A stretch of 28,313 nt of DNA, taken from the NCBI GenBank assembly GCA_034435635.1, contig DAOTWY010000139.1, positions 1 to 28,313 of the forward strand, read 5' to 3'. This document shows positions 14,622 through 21,752 of the stretch, in pieces (positions within the stretch are counted from its first letter, which is position 1; the number at the start of each line of letters is the position of its first letter). This DNA is from DAOTWY01 sp003696565. Its GTDB lineage: Bacteria > Chloroflexota > Anaerolineae > Aggregatilineales > Phototrophicaceae. The notes beneath the pieces are model-generated. The model had not been told where the DNA came from, did not search any database, and saw only the letters and a program-made list of their open reading frames with translations. The position numbers were made by a program, and so were the translations under genes.

Positions 14622-16370
14622 GTGGAAAAGCGAAAACTAGGCAAATACGAAATTTTTGAACGACTAGGACGTGGTGGGATGGCAGAAGTCTACCGCGCTT
14701 ATCACGCAACTCTAGATCGTTTTGTAGCCATCAAAATACTCCATAATTTCCTGGCAGATGATGCAGAATTTGCCAGCAGATTTACGCGTGAAGCACAAAA
14801 TATTGCGCGTTTGAAACATGCCCATATCGTACAGGTATATGATTTTGATTATGATACCGAGAGTGAAAGTTACTATATGGTCATGGAGCTGATCACGGGC
14901 GAAACGCTTAAAGATCGGCTTTTTCAAATGGAAAAAACTGGAGAAACTCCCTCTCTAGAAGAAACATTACGAATCATCCGTGAGGCAGCTAGTGCATTAG
15001 CATATGCGCACCGGAACGGTATGATTCATCGTGATGTCAAACCAGCTAACTTGATGTTAGACACCAACGAGAACGATCGTGTGGTGCTAACTGATTTTGG
15101 GATCGCTAAGATAGTCACAGGATCACAATTTACTGTAACAGGTGGTTTAGTTGGTACACCAGCTTATATGGCACCTGAGCAGGGCGTGGGCGAAACCGGA
15201 GATGAACGCTCAGATTTATATTCGCTTGGGGTAATTTTATATCAAATGGTTACAGGTGAACTCCCGTATGATGCAGAGACACCCCTTGCACTTATCTTAA
15301 AACATTTGAATGAGCCTATCCCATCCGCTTGTGAAAAAAATCCTAATCTCCCGCCTGAAGTAGACGTTATTATTCAAAAATTAATGGCTAAAGAGCCAGA
15401 TAATCGTTACAAGGATGCTAGTGAACTCATCACAGACATCCGAACATTAGAAACAGCGTTATTGCGAAATGACGATACACCAATTCACTTAATTGCTGCG
15501 CCTTCAAATTTTGAGCAGGCAGTTGCACTGGACGACACGCCAGAAGTAGATAGTCCAACAGTGCCGTTTATTAAAAAACAAGCTATCAAGCAAAGTGAAA
15601 CACCGCCTCCTTATATTCAACCAGCTCAAACCCAAACAAGCGGGCGTGGTGGCGGGATATGGCTGGCACTTGTGATCATCCTCCTAGGTGGTATGCTTGT
15701 TGGTGGTTATATTATTGGGGCAAATTCCGGTGTATTCCCAGCTATTGGTTTCTTAGCTAGCAACACACCAACCATTACGCCATCTGATACACCAACACAA
15801 ACCCCAACACCAACAGATACACCGACCTCAACACCAACCACAGCGACTGATATGCCAACGCGAACACCATCGCCAACACCGACTGATGGTGCAACATTAA
15901 CCAACACACCAACACAAACACCGGTTATTACCCTGACACCAAGCCTCACCCCTAATGTAACGTTAACATTTGCGGCTGAGCGGACGGCGACAACCGAAGC
16001 GTGTATATTTGACTATGACATCATCGATCAAGAACCACCAAATGGTGAAGAAGGTGGGTTCTTCCCTGTTAACTCCACTTATATCCGGCGTATCACCGTA
16101 CAGAATACCGGAACATGTCCTTGGGAAGTTAACTCCTCTTTAGCGTTTATTCCCGGAAGTGGAGAAAGTTTCCGGTCAAATCGTGTTGTCATTCCAGAAG
16201 TTGTTGAAGTTGGTGATGTCATCGAGATTGAATTAGAGCTAACCTTACCATCTACTGGTAGCGTTACACCCTATACCGGATTATGGCAGTTCCGCACACG
16301 CGGACAGTTACCTATTGGAGACCCATTTGAAATCAGCATTTTGGTATTTTTCCCAGGGGATGGCTCATGA
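14622..16370 (+). CDS. Membrane Ser/Thr protein kinase with extracellular NBR1-Ig-like domain
   Basis: A 582-residue Hanks-type kinase. The cytoplasmic kinase domain (residues 9-275) has the Gly loop LGRGGMAEVY (15-24), Lys38, HRDVKPANL with catalytic Asp138, DFG with Asp158, and GTPAYMAPEQ, so it should be active. One membrane helix follows (about 344-368), then an outside linker of Thr-Pro repeats (about 380-445). The C-terminal domain (about 465-580) has NTGTCPW, GESFRSN, a 'v.vGdvieiel' strand and TGLWQFR, the pattern of NBR1-Ig-like domains, with a cysteine pair (EACIF and TGTCPW). Presumably it senses something at the surface; the ligand is unknown. The start is a GTG at 14622 because an in-frame stop lies six bases upstream and the next ATG is inside the Gly loop; no clear ribosome-binding site. 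The HD gene overlaps by ATGA. Confidence 0.93.
   Translation: MEKRKLGKYEIFERLGRGGMAEVYRAYHATLDRFVAIKILHNFLADDAEFASRFTREAQNIARLKHAHIVQVYDFDYDTESESYYMVMELITGETLKDRLFQMEKTGETPSLEETLRIIREAASALAYAHRNGMIHRDVKPANLMLDTNENDRVVLTDFGIAKIVTGSQFTVTGGLVGTPAYMAPEQGVGETGDERSDLYSLGVILYQMVTGELPYDAETPLALILKHLNEPIPSACEKNPNLPPEVDVIIQKLMAKEPDNRYKDASELITDIRTLETALLRNDDTPIHLIAAPSNFEQAVALDDTPEVDSPTVPFIKKQAIKQSETPPPYIQPAQTQTSGRGGGIWLALVIILLGGMLVGGYIIGANSGVFPAIGFLASNTPTITPSDTPTQTPTPTDTPTSTPTTATDMPTRTPSPTPTDGATLTNTPTQTPVITLTPSLTPNVTLTFAAERTATTEACIFDYDIIDQEPPNGEEGGFFPVNSTYIRRITVQNTGTCPWEVNSSLAFIPGSGESFRSNRVVIPEVVEVGDVIEIELELTLPSTGSVTPYTGLWQFRTRGQLPIGDPFEISILVFFPGDGS
15761..15956 (+). repeat. Thr-Pro coding repeat tract in the kinase linker
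   Basis: An imperfect run of ACACCAAC and ACACCGAC units encoding a TPT/TPTP linker between the membrane helix and the extracellular domain. Codons vary at third positions, so selection seems to act on the protein rather than on the DNA. On the minus strand it produces an artefactual Val-Gly-rich open frame. Confidence 0.8.
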
Positions 16371-16939
16371 ATCGTGAAGAAGCATGGCATATTGTGACTG
16401 AATTTACCCAAAGCGACTCACTACGCCGGCATATGCTTGCCGTAGAATGTGCAATGCGAGCTTATGCGGCACGATTTAATGGTGATCCTGAACTTTGGGG
16501 AATTATTGGATTATTACACGACTTTGATTACGAGAAATATCCAGATGTTGCAGTAGAAGGACACCCTATTGCTGGATCAAAAATTTTGCGAGAAAGAGGA
16601 GTTTCTGAAGAGATTATCCGTGCCATTTTATCTCATGCCGCAGAAATTACCGGTGTTCAACCACAAACATCAATGGAGAAAGCTCTAGTAGCTGTTGACG
16701 AATTAACCGGCTTTATTATTGCCGTAGCACTAGTACGTCCTTCTAAGAGCGTGCTGGATGTCAAACTTAAATCCATCAAGAAAAAATGGAAAGATAAAGC
16801 CTTCGCAGCACCTGTTAATCGTCAAGAAATTGAACATGCTGCGGCAGAACTTGGTGTACCATTAGATGAACACATTGAAATCGTCTTAGAAGCAATGAAG
16901 CAAAACGCCGAATTACTTGGCTTAACAGGTGCAGGATAA
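16367..16939 (+). CDS. HD-domain metal-dependent phosphohydrolase
   Basis: A 190-residue HD-superfamily protein. The metal ligand set is visible: His22 (LRRHMLAVE), His51-Asp52 (GLLHDFDYE) and Asp111 (AVDELTG), with further histidines at 66 (GHP) and 90 (ILSHA) typical of the 'HDIG-related' small hydrolases. Substrates in this group are phosphate esters or nucleotides, and this one cannot be assigned. The ATG lies inside the kinase stop (ATGA), so the two proteins should be made together from the promoter at 14543-14571. A signalling partnership with the kinase is plausible but only inferred from this coupling. The gene ends inside the left arm of a convergent-end hairpin. Confidence 0.88.
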   Translation: MNREEAWHIVTEFTQSDSLRRHMLAVECAMRAYAARFNGDPELWGIIGLLHDFDYEKYPDVAVEGHPIAGSKILRERGVSEEIIRAILSHAAEITGVQPQTSMEKALVAVDELTGFIIAVALVRPSKSVLDVKLKSIKKKWKDKAFAAPVNRQEIEHAAAELGVPLDEHIEIVLEAMKQNAELLGLTGAG

Positions 16940-16969
16940 ACAGGATATACCACCACGATCCTGTTTATC
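16935..16969. terminator. Hairpin between convergent HD gene and L,D-transpeptidase gene
   Basis: A perfect 12-bp inverted repeat, GATAAACAGGAT (16935-16946) with ATCCTGTTTATC (16958-16969), and an 11-base loop. The left arm includes the HD stop codon. There is no T-run on either side, so it is a probable bidirectional but non-canonical terminator. Confidence 0.6.
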
Positions 16970-16980
16970 CCGATAATCGT

Positions 16981-18033
16981 TTATGCCTGAACAAGCACGG
17001 GTGTCCCGATGTCTCCAAAATTTTCATAGAACCACCGTGCCTCATCATTCGGTAAGTTAACACACCCATGACTCATCGGTTGACCAAAATTATTATGCCA
17101 ATAGGTGCCATGAATCGCGTATCCCTGATAAAAATACAGCACCCACTCTACATTCGGTAAATTATACCCTGGTCCACTCATTGTTTGTGAGCGAACACGC
17201 CGCTGAATGGTAAAATTCCCCTGAACGGTTGGCGTGGCAGGCAACCCAGTAGAGACCAATACGCTTCTCACCAGAACGCCATCTTGATAAGCGTAAATTC
17301 GCGAATCACTCAAATCAACAATGATCTGCTTGCCAACTGTGATTGTTGGTGTGGGTGCCCCTACTGGGTTAACCGGTGTCACAATCCCCATATCACGAAT
17401 ACCACCTGACTCATTCAGAGCAGGCACAATAATCGCTTGACCAGCAAACAGTCGATTCGCATCGACAATACCATTCATCTGTGCAAGTGTTTGCCAGTTC
17501 ATCCCATACCGTCTTGCAATATCAGAAAGACTTTCTCCTGGTTGAACAATATAAGTCACATTCTGAGCTGGCGGCGTACCCTGGAAAGCCTCATCGATTT
17601 GTGCTTCTGGTTGAGCAGGTTCTGGCAACCACACATTAAGTGCCTGTCCGCGATTAATTCGGTTAGGATTTGTGATGTTATTCGCCTGCATAATCTGTTC
17701 AACCGTCATGTTATATCGTTGAGCTATCAGTGTGAGTGTTTCACCAGGTTGAACGATATGAACATGTGGTGTACCTGCGATAAGTGGATTAACCACTTCG
17801 GGGCTGCTATCTGGCACAGACAGCCCTGGAATAACAAGCACCTGCCCACTATAAATTCGTGTGTAATCGGTAATATTATTTGCCTGGGCAATGATGTCCA
17901 TAGAAATACCATACCGTTGTGAAATACGATAAAGCGTTTCTCCAGGTTGTACCACATGTGTCAGGTTATCATCCTGGGCATATGCGGAGGAAGCAACAAT
18001 TATTATCAATAGGATTATCAACAGCCGACGCAT
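16981..18033 (-). CDS. Secreted LysM(x3)-L,D-transpeptidase (YkuD domain)
   Basis: A 350-residue exported cell-wall enzyme. A signal peptide (MRRLLIILLIIIVASSAYAQ, cut after AYA) is followed by three LysM peptidoglycan-binding repeats (about 25-70, 90-137 and 157-204), each opening with 'VVQPGETL' or a close variant and ending with 'GQxLxVPx'. A short linker leads to the YkuD catalytic domain (about 228-350), with His308 (IHGTYWHNN), His322 and the catalytic Cys324 in MSHGCVNLP. Such enzymes make 3-3 peptide crosslinks in peptidoglycan or attach proteins to it. AAAGGG lies six bases before the ATG. It is a single minus-strand gene inside a block of envelope genes, convergent with the kinase-HD pair. 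Confidence 0.95.
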   Translation of the reverse strand: MRRLLIILLIIIVASSAYAQDDNLTHVVQPGETLYRISQRYGISMDIIAQANNITDYTRIYSGQVLVIPGLSVPDSSPEVVNPLIAGTPHVHIVQPGETLTLIAQRYNMTVEQIMQANNITNPNRINRGQALNVWLPEPAQPEAQIDEAFQGTPPAQNVTYIVQPGESLSDIARRYGMNWQTLAQMNGIVDANRLFAGQAIIVPALNESGGIRDMGIVTPVNPVGAPTPTITVGKQIIVDLSDSRIYAYQDGVLVRSVLVSTGLPATPTVQGNFTIQRRVRSQTMSGPGYNLPNVEWVLYFYQGYAIHGTYWHNNFGQPMSHGCVNLPNDEARWFYENFGDIGTPVLVQA

Positions 18034-18069
18034 GAGTTACCCTTTAAACTATTGTCATTGACTATCAAT

Positions 18070-18075
18070 ATTATA
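18070..18075 (-). promoter_or_regulatory. Probable -10 element of the L,D-transpeptidase promoter
   Basis: A perfect TATAAT on the minus strand, 36 bases before the ATG. At 17 bases the -35 would be CATACT, a poor match, so the promoter may be weak or activator-dependent. Confidence 0.4.
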
Positions 18076-18131
18076 GAACAAAAATCAAAATGAGTATGAC
18101 ATCAGTTTAAACCACCGTTTCCCCTCCGCAA

Positions 18132-18160
18132 TTGCTGGACAAATAATTTACAAGTACAAT
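18132..18160 (+). promoter_or_regulatory. Promoter of the TolB-propeller/M23 operon
   Basis: TTGCTG (18132-18137), 17 bases, then TACAAT (18155-18160). Transcription would begin near 18167, giving a leader of only about 17 bases before the GTG and lacking a Shine-Dalgarno sequence. Confidence 0.6.
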
Positions 18161-18183
18161 CAAGCATGTGATTTTGCAGTTAT

Positions 18184-20442
18184 GTGATCGATCAAGTTAT
18201 GTTAATACGTACTTACCGCGTCACCGATAAAATTGGTGTGGCTATTCTCAAAACAGGTGCAGGACTGAGTGCTGCCGCACTAGAACGTGCAACAATCCTT
18301 ATTGGCTCCCCCCGCGAGGGCAGCGGGTTATTTGGCATGCTACGAGCCATTATTTTAGGTTTGTTCGCCTTTGTCTTATTACTCTTTAGACTAATGCACC
18401 AAATACTCAGCCATTTATTAACGATATTACGAACTAGCGTTAAATGGCTGCTTGTGTTATTTAACCGTATAGCAAGCATCGCCGGCGCACGCGGATTACA
18501 AATTGGTAAAACCGCACGCACAGCGGCAAAGACTGCGGCATCTAACAGCATGGCACGCCGTTCTGCCCGTGCTGAAATGGAAGTTGGTATCGTAGAAGAC
18601 CCACTGCGTGTTCAAAATCGTCTGTTAAGTGCGCTTGTTGTTATCATCTTAGCAGTGCTGGTGTTTGTCGTCTTGTGGACAACATCTAACACAGGAACAA
18701 AGCCAACCACCCCAATTATCAATAATCCGAACTTAAACCTACCAGTTGATGATGCATCGCTTGAACAAGTAGATGCCGCTACCCCCGTTAGCTTGATTGT
18801 TGCAACACCTGTGCCAACCGCAACGGATATTCCTGCAGTGTTACAAGCAGGTGGTAGTATGATTTATACACAGCGAGAATTAGGACAAACAGATATTTGG
18901 GCAGTACCAGTTGGTGGACGAGAGCCAATCCGTTTGATTAGCTCGCCAGAAGACGATCGTGATCCGGCTTGGTCACCGAATGGGACACAAATCGCTTATG
19001 CCTCACGTGAACAAGACAGCAACTGGGATTTATATGTTTATGACATTCCTAGCAACAGTACAACTCGTTTAACATATAACCTAGCATTTGAGGCAGGTCC
19101 TACCTGGAGTCCTGATGGCGTTTTTCTAGCATATGAGGGGTATCAACGTAGCACTCACTTAGATATTTTCGTTGTACGTGCAGATGCCTCTGAACCAGCT
19201 ATTCGGCTACCTGGTTCATCAGACACAGCAGATTTTTCACCGGCATGGTCTCCTTTACCTGGCAGAAGAATTGCATTTGTTTCATGGCGAGACGGCAATC
19301 AGGATATTTATGTTTATAATCTGGATACGAATGAAACCATTAACATCACCAATACGCCAAACCGTCACGAAGATTATCCAGCTTGGTCACCAGATGGGCA
19401 ATTTTTGGCTTATAGTGCGATGGATGCCGGACAAGAAAAAGTTTTTGTTCAGAATATGAATGATCTCAACCAAGAACCAGAAGTCTTTCGAGTTGGGCGT
19501 GAACCTGTTTGGTCACCAGATGGTCGCAGTATCGCCTATGCCATTGATTCACCAGATAATCAAACAACATTTATTACGGTTGCACCGTTTATAGAAGGGG
19601 TCGTCACCAGTGAAGTTATTCAAACTACTTTTGGCGCAAATGATCCCGATTGGTCTGGCACACCACTTCCCCCTACGCTACTCAATTCCGGAGGCGTACC
19701 ATTAGCCGTTGAGGGACCATTATATATTGAGCAGTTTGATCCTCCAACCGGTGATCCTCCCTATGGACCACAGCCAATTTTGAATGTAGAGGGTCCAGTG
19801 CCAGCACTGCTTCATGAACGAGTCAATGATTCATTCAATGCATTACGTGAGGCAGCCAATGAAAAAATTGGGTGGGACTTTTTAGGAGAATTAACATACG
19901 CCTTATGGCAACTTGATCACCGGAGAGAACAAGGTGAACCAGCACGTAATTGGCATTTAACAGGACGCGCTTTTTCGTTCAATCGGAATCAAGGTGGTTT
20001 CCCAGCAGATTTTGAGGTTGTGCGTGTAGATGATGCATCAGGTAATACATATTGGCACACCTATGTACGAGTAGCTGAAGAAGCACAAAATGGTCAGTTG
20101 GGTGAACCATTACGCCGAATGCCATGGGACTTTGCTAGTCGTGATAGTGGCGATTTAGAAGCATATAATCAGGGTGGTAGACCTCGCAGTGTCATTCCAG
20201 AAGGATATTATGTTAACTTCACTCAACTCGCTGCTGATTATGGGTGGCAACCCATGCCTGCCGGGTCAGATTGGCGTAATAATTTTAATGTCAGAAATTA
20301 CTGGATGTATGTCAAACCAGAAGGGTTGACATGGTATGAAGCCATGCGCGAACTGTATACCGTTGATCAATTAGGTGGCTTTAACCCTACCCCTACCCCG
20401 CCTCCTATCATTGTGACTCCAACTGAGGAGGAGGGGTCATAA
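18184..20442 (+). CDS. Membrane-anchored TolB-type beta-propeller protein with degenerate M15 peptidase-like C-terminal domain
   Basis: 752 residues. The N-terminus has a hydrophobic pair of helices (about 51-94), a basic Ala/Arg-rich stretch, and a strong membrane helix (about 146-168) that probably places the rest outside. Residues about 220-520 form a TolB/PD40 propeller: five blades with 'PxWSPDGxxIAY' (for example PTWSPDGVFLAY and PAWSPDGQFLAY) plus a closing PDWSG. The last 200 residues are not propeller. NWHLTGRAFSF (His591, Ser598), ADYGWQPM (687-690) and NYWMYV (707-710) resemble the H..G.A.D / GW / WH framework of M15 D,D-peptidases but lack the second and third zinc ligands. The start is a GTG at 18184 (ATG 18199 is possible); neither has a ribosome-binding site. 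The M23 gene follows after two bases. Function is unknown, probably wall-related. Confidence 0.8.
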   Translation: MIDQVMLIRTYRVTDKIGVAILKTGAGLSAAALERATILIGSPREGSGLFGMLRAIILGLFAFVLLLFRLMHQILSHLLTILRTSVKWLLVLFNRIASIAGARGLQIGKTARTAAKTAASNSMARRSARAEMEVGIVEDPLRVQNRLLSALVVIILAVLVFVVLWTTSNTGTKPTTPIINNPNLNLPVDDASLEQVDAATPVSLIVATPVPTATDIPAVLQAGGSMIYTQRELGQTDIWAVPVGGREPIRLISSPEDDRDPAWSPNGTQIAYASREQDSNWDLYVYDIPSNSTTRLTYNLAFEAGPTWSPDGVFLAYEGYQRSTHLDIFVVRADASEPAIRLPGSSDTADFSPAWSPLPGRRIAFVSWRDGNQDIYVYNLDTNETINITNTPNRHEDYPAWSPDGQFLAYSAMDAGQEKVFVQNMNDLNQEPEVFRVGREPVWSPDGRSIAYAIDSPDNQTTFITVAPFIEGVVTSEVIQTTFGANDPDWSGTPLPPTLLNSGGVPLAVEGPLYIEQFDPPTGDPPYGPQPILNVEGPVPALLHERVNDSFNALREAANEKIGWDFLGELTYALWQLDHRREQGEPARNWHLTGRAFSFNRNQGGFPADFEVVRVDDASGNTYWHTYVRVAEEAQNGQLGEPLRRMPWDFASRDSGDLEAYNQGGRPRSVIPEGYYVNFTQLAADYGWQPMPAGSDWRNNFNVRNYWMYVKPEGLTWYEAMRELYTVDQLGGFNPTPTPPPIIVTPTEEEGS

Positions 20443-20444
20443 TC

Positions 20445-21716
20445 ATGCGTAATGCACTGGGGAGTATTATCAGTATCGTTGTCTTTTTAACAGTATTTGG
20501 TGGATTCGGTGTTTTGCTATATAACAATGCGCAACAAGCTAAACCAATCCGCGTTATTGTTCCAACAGAACCACCTCCAACTATCAGTGTTAATAGCCTG
20601 GCAGATATTTTTAGCGTTGGGTTTGGGGAGGATAGCACGCCATTACCAACAATAGCCATACCAACACAACGATTTGTTGCACCAACCTTACCCAACACAG
20701 AAGTGGCAAATATCGGTCAAACCAACAGCCCAATAGAGCTATATACCCTTGCACCAATCAGCCAAGGGCAAACCCCTACACCAATTCCACCCACCCCAAC
20801 CCCATTTGTTGGAGGGGAAGGTGAAACACCTGTTGCACTCATAGCACCACAATCGCGTGCCACAGATGTGTGGCAACCGCCTTCTTTACCGGTACCACAA
20901 AGCAATGATCCGCTTGGGCGGGATCACTATATTCTGGCACGTCCGGTTGATTCCAATGCTCGTAATTATGGATTATTTTATTATCCATATGGTGCAGATG
21001 GTTCAGCAACAATCGGAGCAGAACGAGTGCATCATGGGGTTGATTTTTCCAATCCTGTTGGTACACCGATTAGAGCTGCCGGCTCAGGAATAGTTGTTTT
21101 TGCCTCTAGCGAAGAACAGCCCACCTTACCAGGCTCGCCTGCATATGGGCAGGTTGTTATCATTGAACACGATTTTGGATGGAAAGGTGAGCCGATTTTC
21201 ACATTATATGCCCATCTGGAGCGTCCATTGGTTCAAGCTGGGGATGTGGTTGAAATGGGTCAAGTCATTGCACTAAGTGGTAACAGTGGACGATCCAGTG
21301 GTCCACATCTTCATTTTGAGGTGCGCTATAAACAAAACCTTTTTGGTAGCACCTATAACCCTGCTTTATGGATTGTGCCATATGTTGGGCATGGCACAAT
21401 TGCTGGCAAACTAATTGATACACGCGGTAACGATGTTGAAGACATTTTGGTAACCGCACGAAATTTAACAGATGGGCGAGTCTTTACTACTCAAACCTAT
21501 ACCTTTGATGGTACAGTCAATGAAATTAACGCTGATCCTGAATGGGACGAAAATTTTGTTATTGCCGATTTACCAGTTGGACGTTATGAAGTTATCGTTT
21601 CATGGAACAATCAGCGAATTTCCCAGGTTGTTCATGTGTTTGAAGGGTTAACGACCTTTGTTGAATTACAACCTGTTCAGGCGGCGACACCACAACCGGT
21701 TGATTCATCGCCATAA
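20445..21716 (+). CDS. Membrane-anchored M23 (LytM-type) peptidoglycan endopeptidase
   Basis: A 423-residue protein with an N-terminal membrane anchor (about residues 6-26), a Pro/Thr-rich spacer (about 30-150, including TPTPIPPTPTPF), an M23 catalytic domain (about 185-300) and a C-terminal beta-sandwich (about 320-410) like carboxypeptidase-regulatory domains (GTIAGKLIDTRGNDVEDI). The zinc site is complete: His196 and Asp200 in VHHGVDF, and His288 and His290 in GPHLHFEV, with LYAHLE also present. It should cleave peptide crosslinks in peptidoglycan, or activate amidases, outside the membrane. AGGAGG overlaps the end of the propeller gene and the spacing is two bases, so translation is coupled. 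This fits a shared wall-remodelling role. Confidence 0.93.
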   Translation: MRNALGSIISIVVFLTVFGGFGVLLYNNAQQAKPIRVIVPTEPPPTISVNSLADIFSVGFGEDSTPLPTIAIPTQRFVAPTLPNTEVANIGQTNSPIELYTLAPISQGQTPTPIPPTPTPFVGGEGETPVALIAPQSRATDVWQPPSLPVPQSNDPLGRDHYILARPVDSNARNYGLFYYPYGADGSATIGAERVHHGVDFSNPVGTPIRAAGSGIVVFASSEEQPTLPGSPAYGQVVIIEHDFGWKGEPIFTLYAHLERPLVQAGDVVEMGQVIALSGNSGRSSGPHLHFEVRYKQNLFGSTYNPALWIVPYVGHGTIAGKLIDTRGNDVEDILVTARNLTDGRVFTTQTYTFDGTVNEINADPEWDENFVIADLPVGRYEVIVSWNNQRISQVVHVFEGLTTFVELQPVQAATPQPVDSSP

Positions 21717-21740
21717 TACAGGAATATGTTTACAAACCTT

Positions 21741-21746
21741 AAGGAG
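21741..21746 (+). promoter_or_regulatory. Ribosome-binding site deciding the PPC protein start
   Basis: AAGGAG, six bases before the ATG at 21753. It rules against the upstream in-frame ATG at 21726, which would add nine residues in front of the signal peptide. Confidence 0.8.
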
Positions 21747-21752
21747 TACAAA

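Noticed and set aside
15707..15949. Minus-strand open frame of 80 codons, Val-Gly-rich
   Set aside because: It is the complement of the Thr-Pro repeat tract in the kinase, with repetitive composition and no start signal.
17437..17922. Plus-strand 161-codon open frame opposite the LysM region
   Set aside because: It has Cys/His/Ile-rich, protein-unlike composition, no ribosome-binding site, and lies fully antisense to a well-supported gene.
16981..18033. LysM-encoding repeats as a CRISPR-like or tandem DNA array
   Set aside because: The three units are diverged at the DNA level and explained by protein domain repetition.
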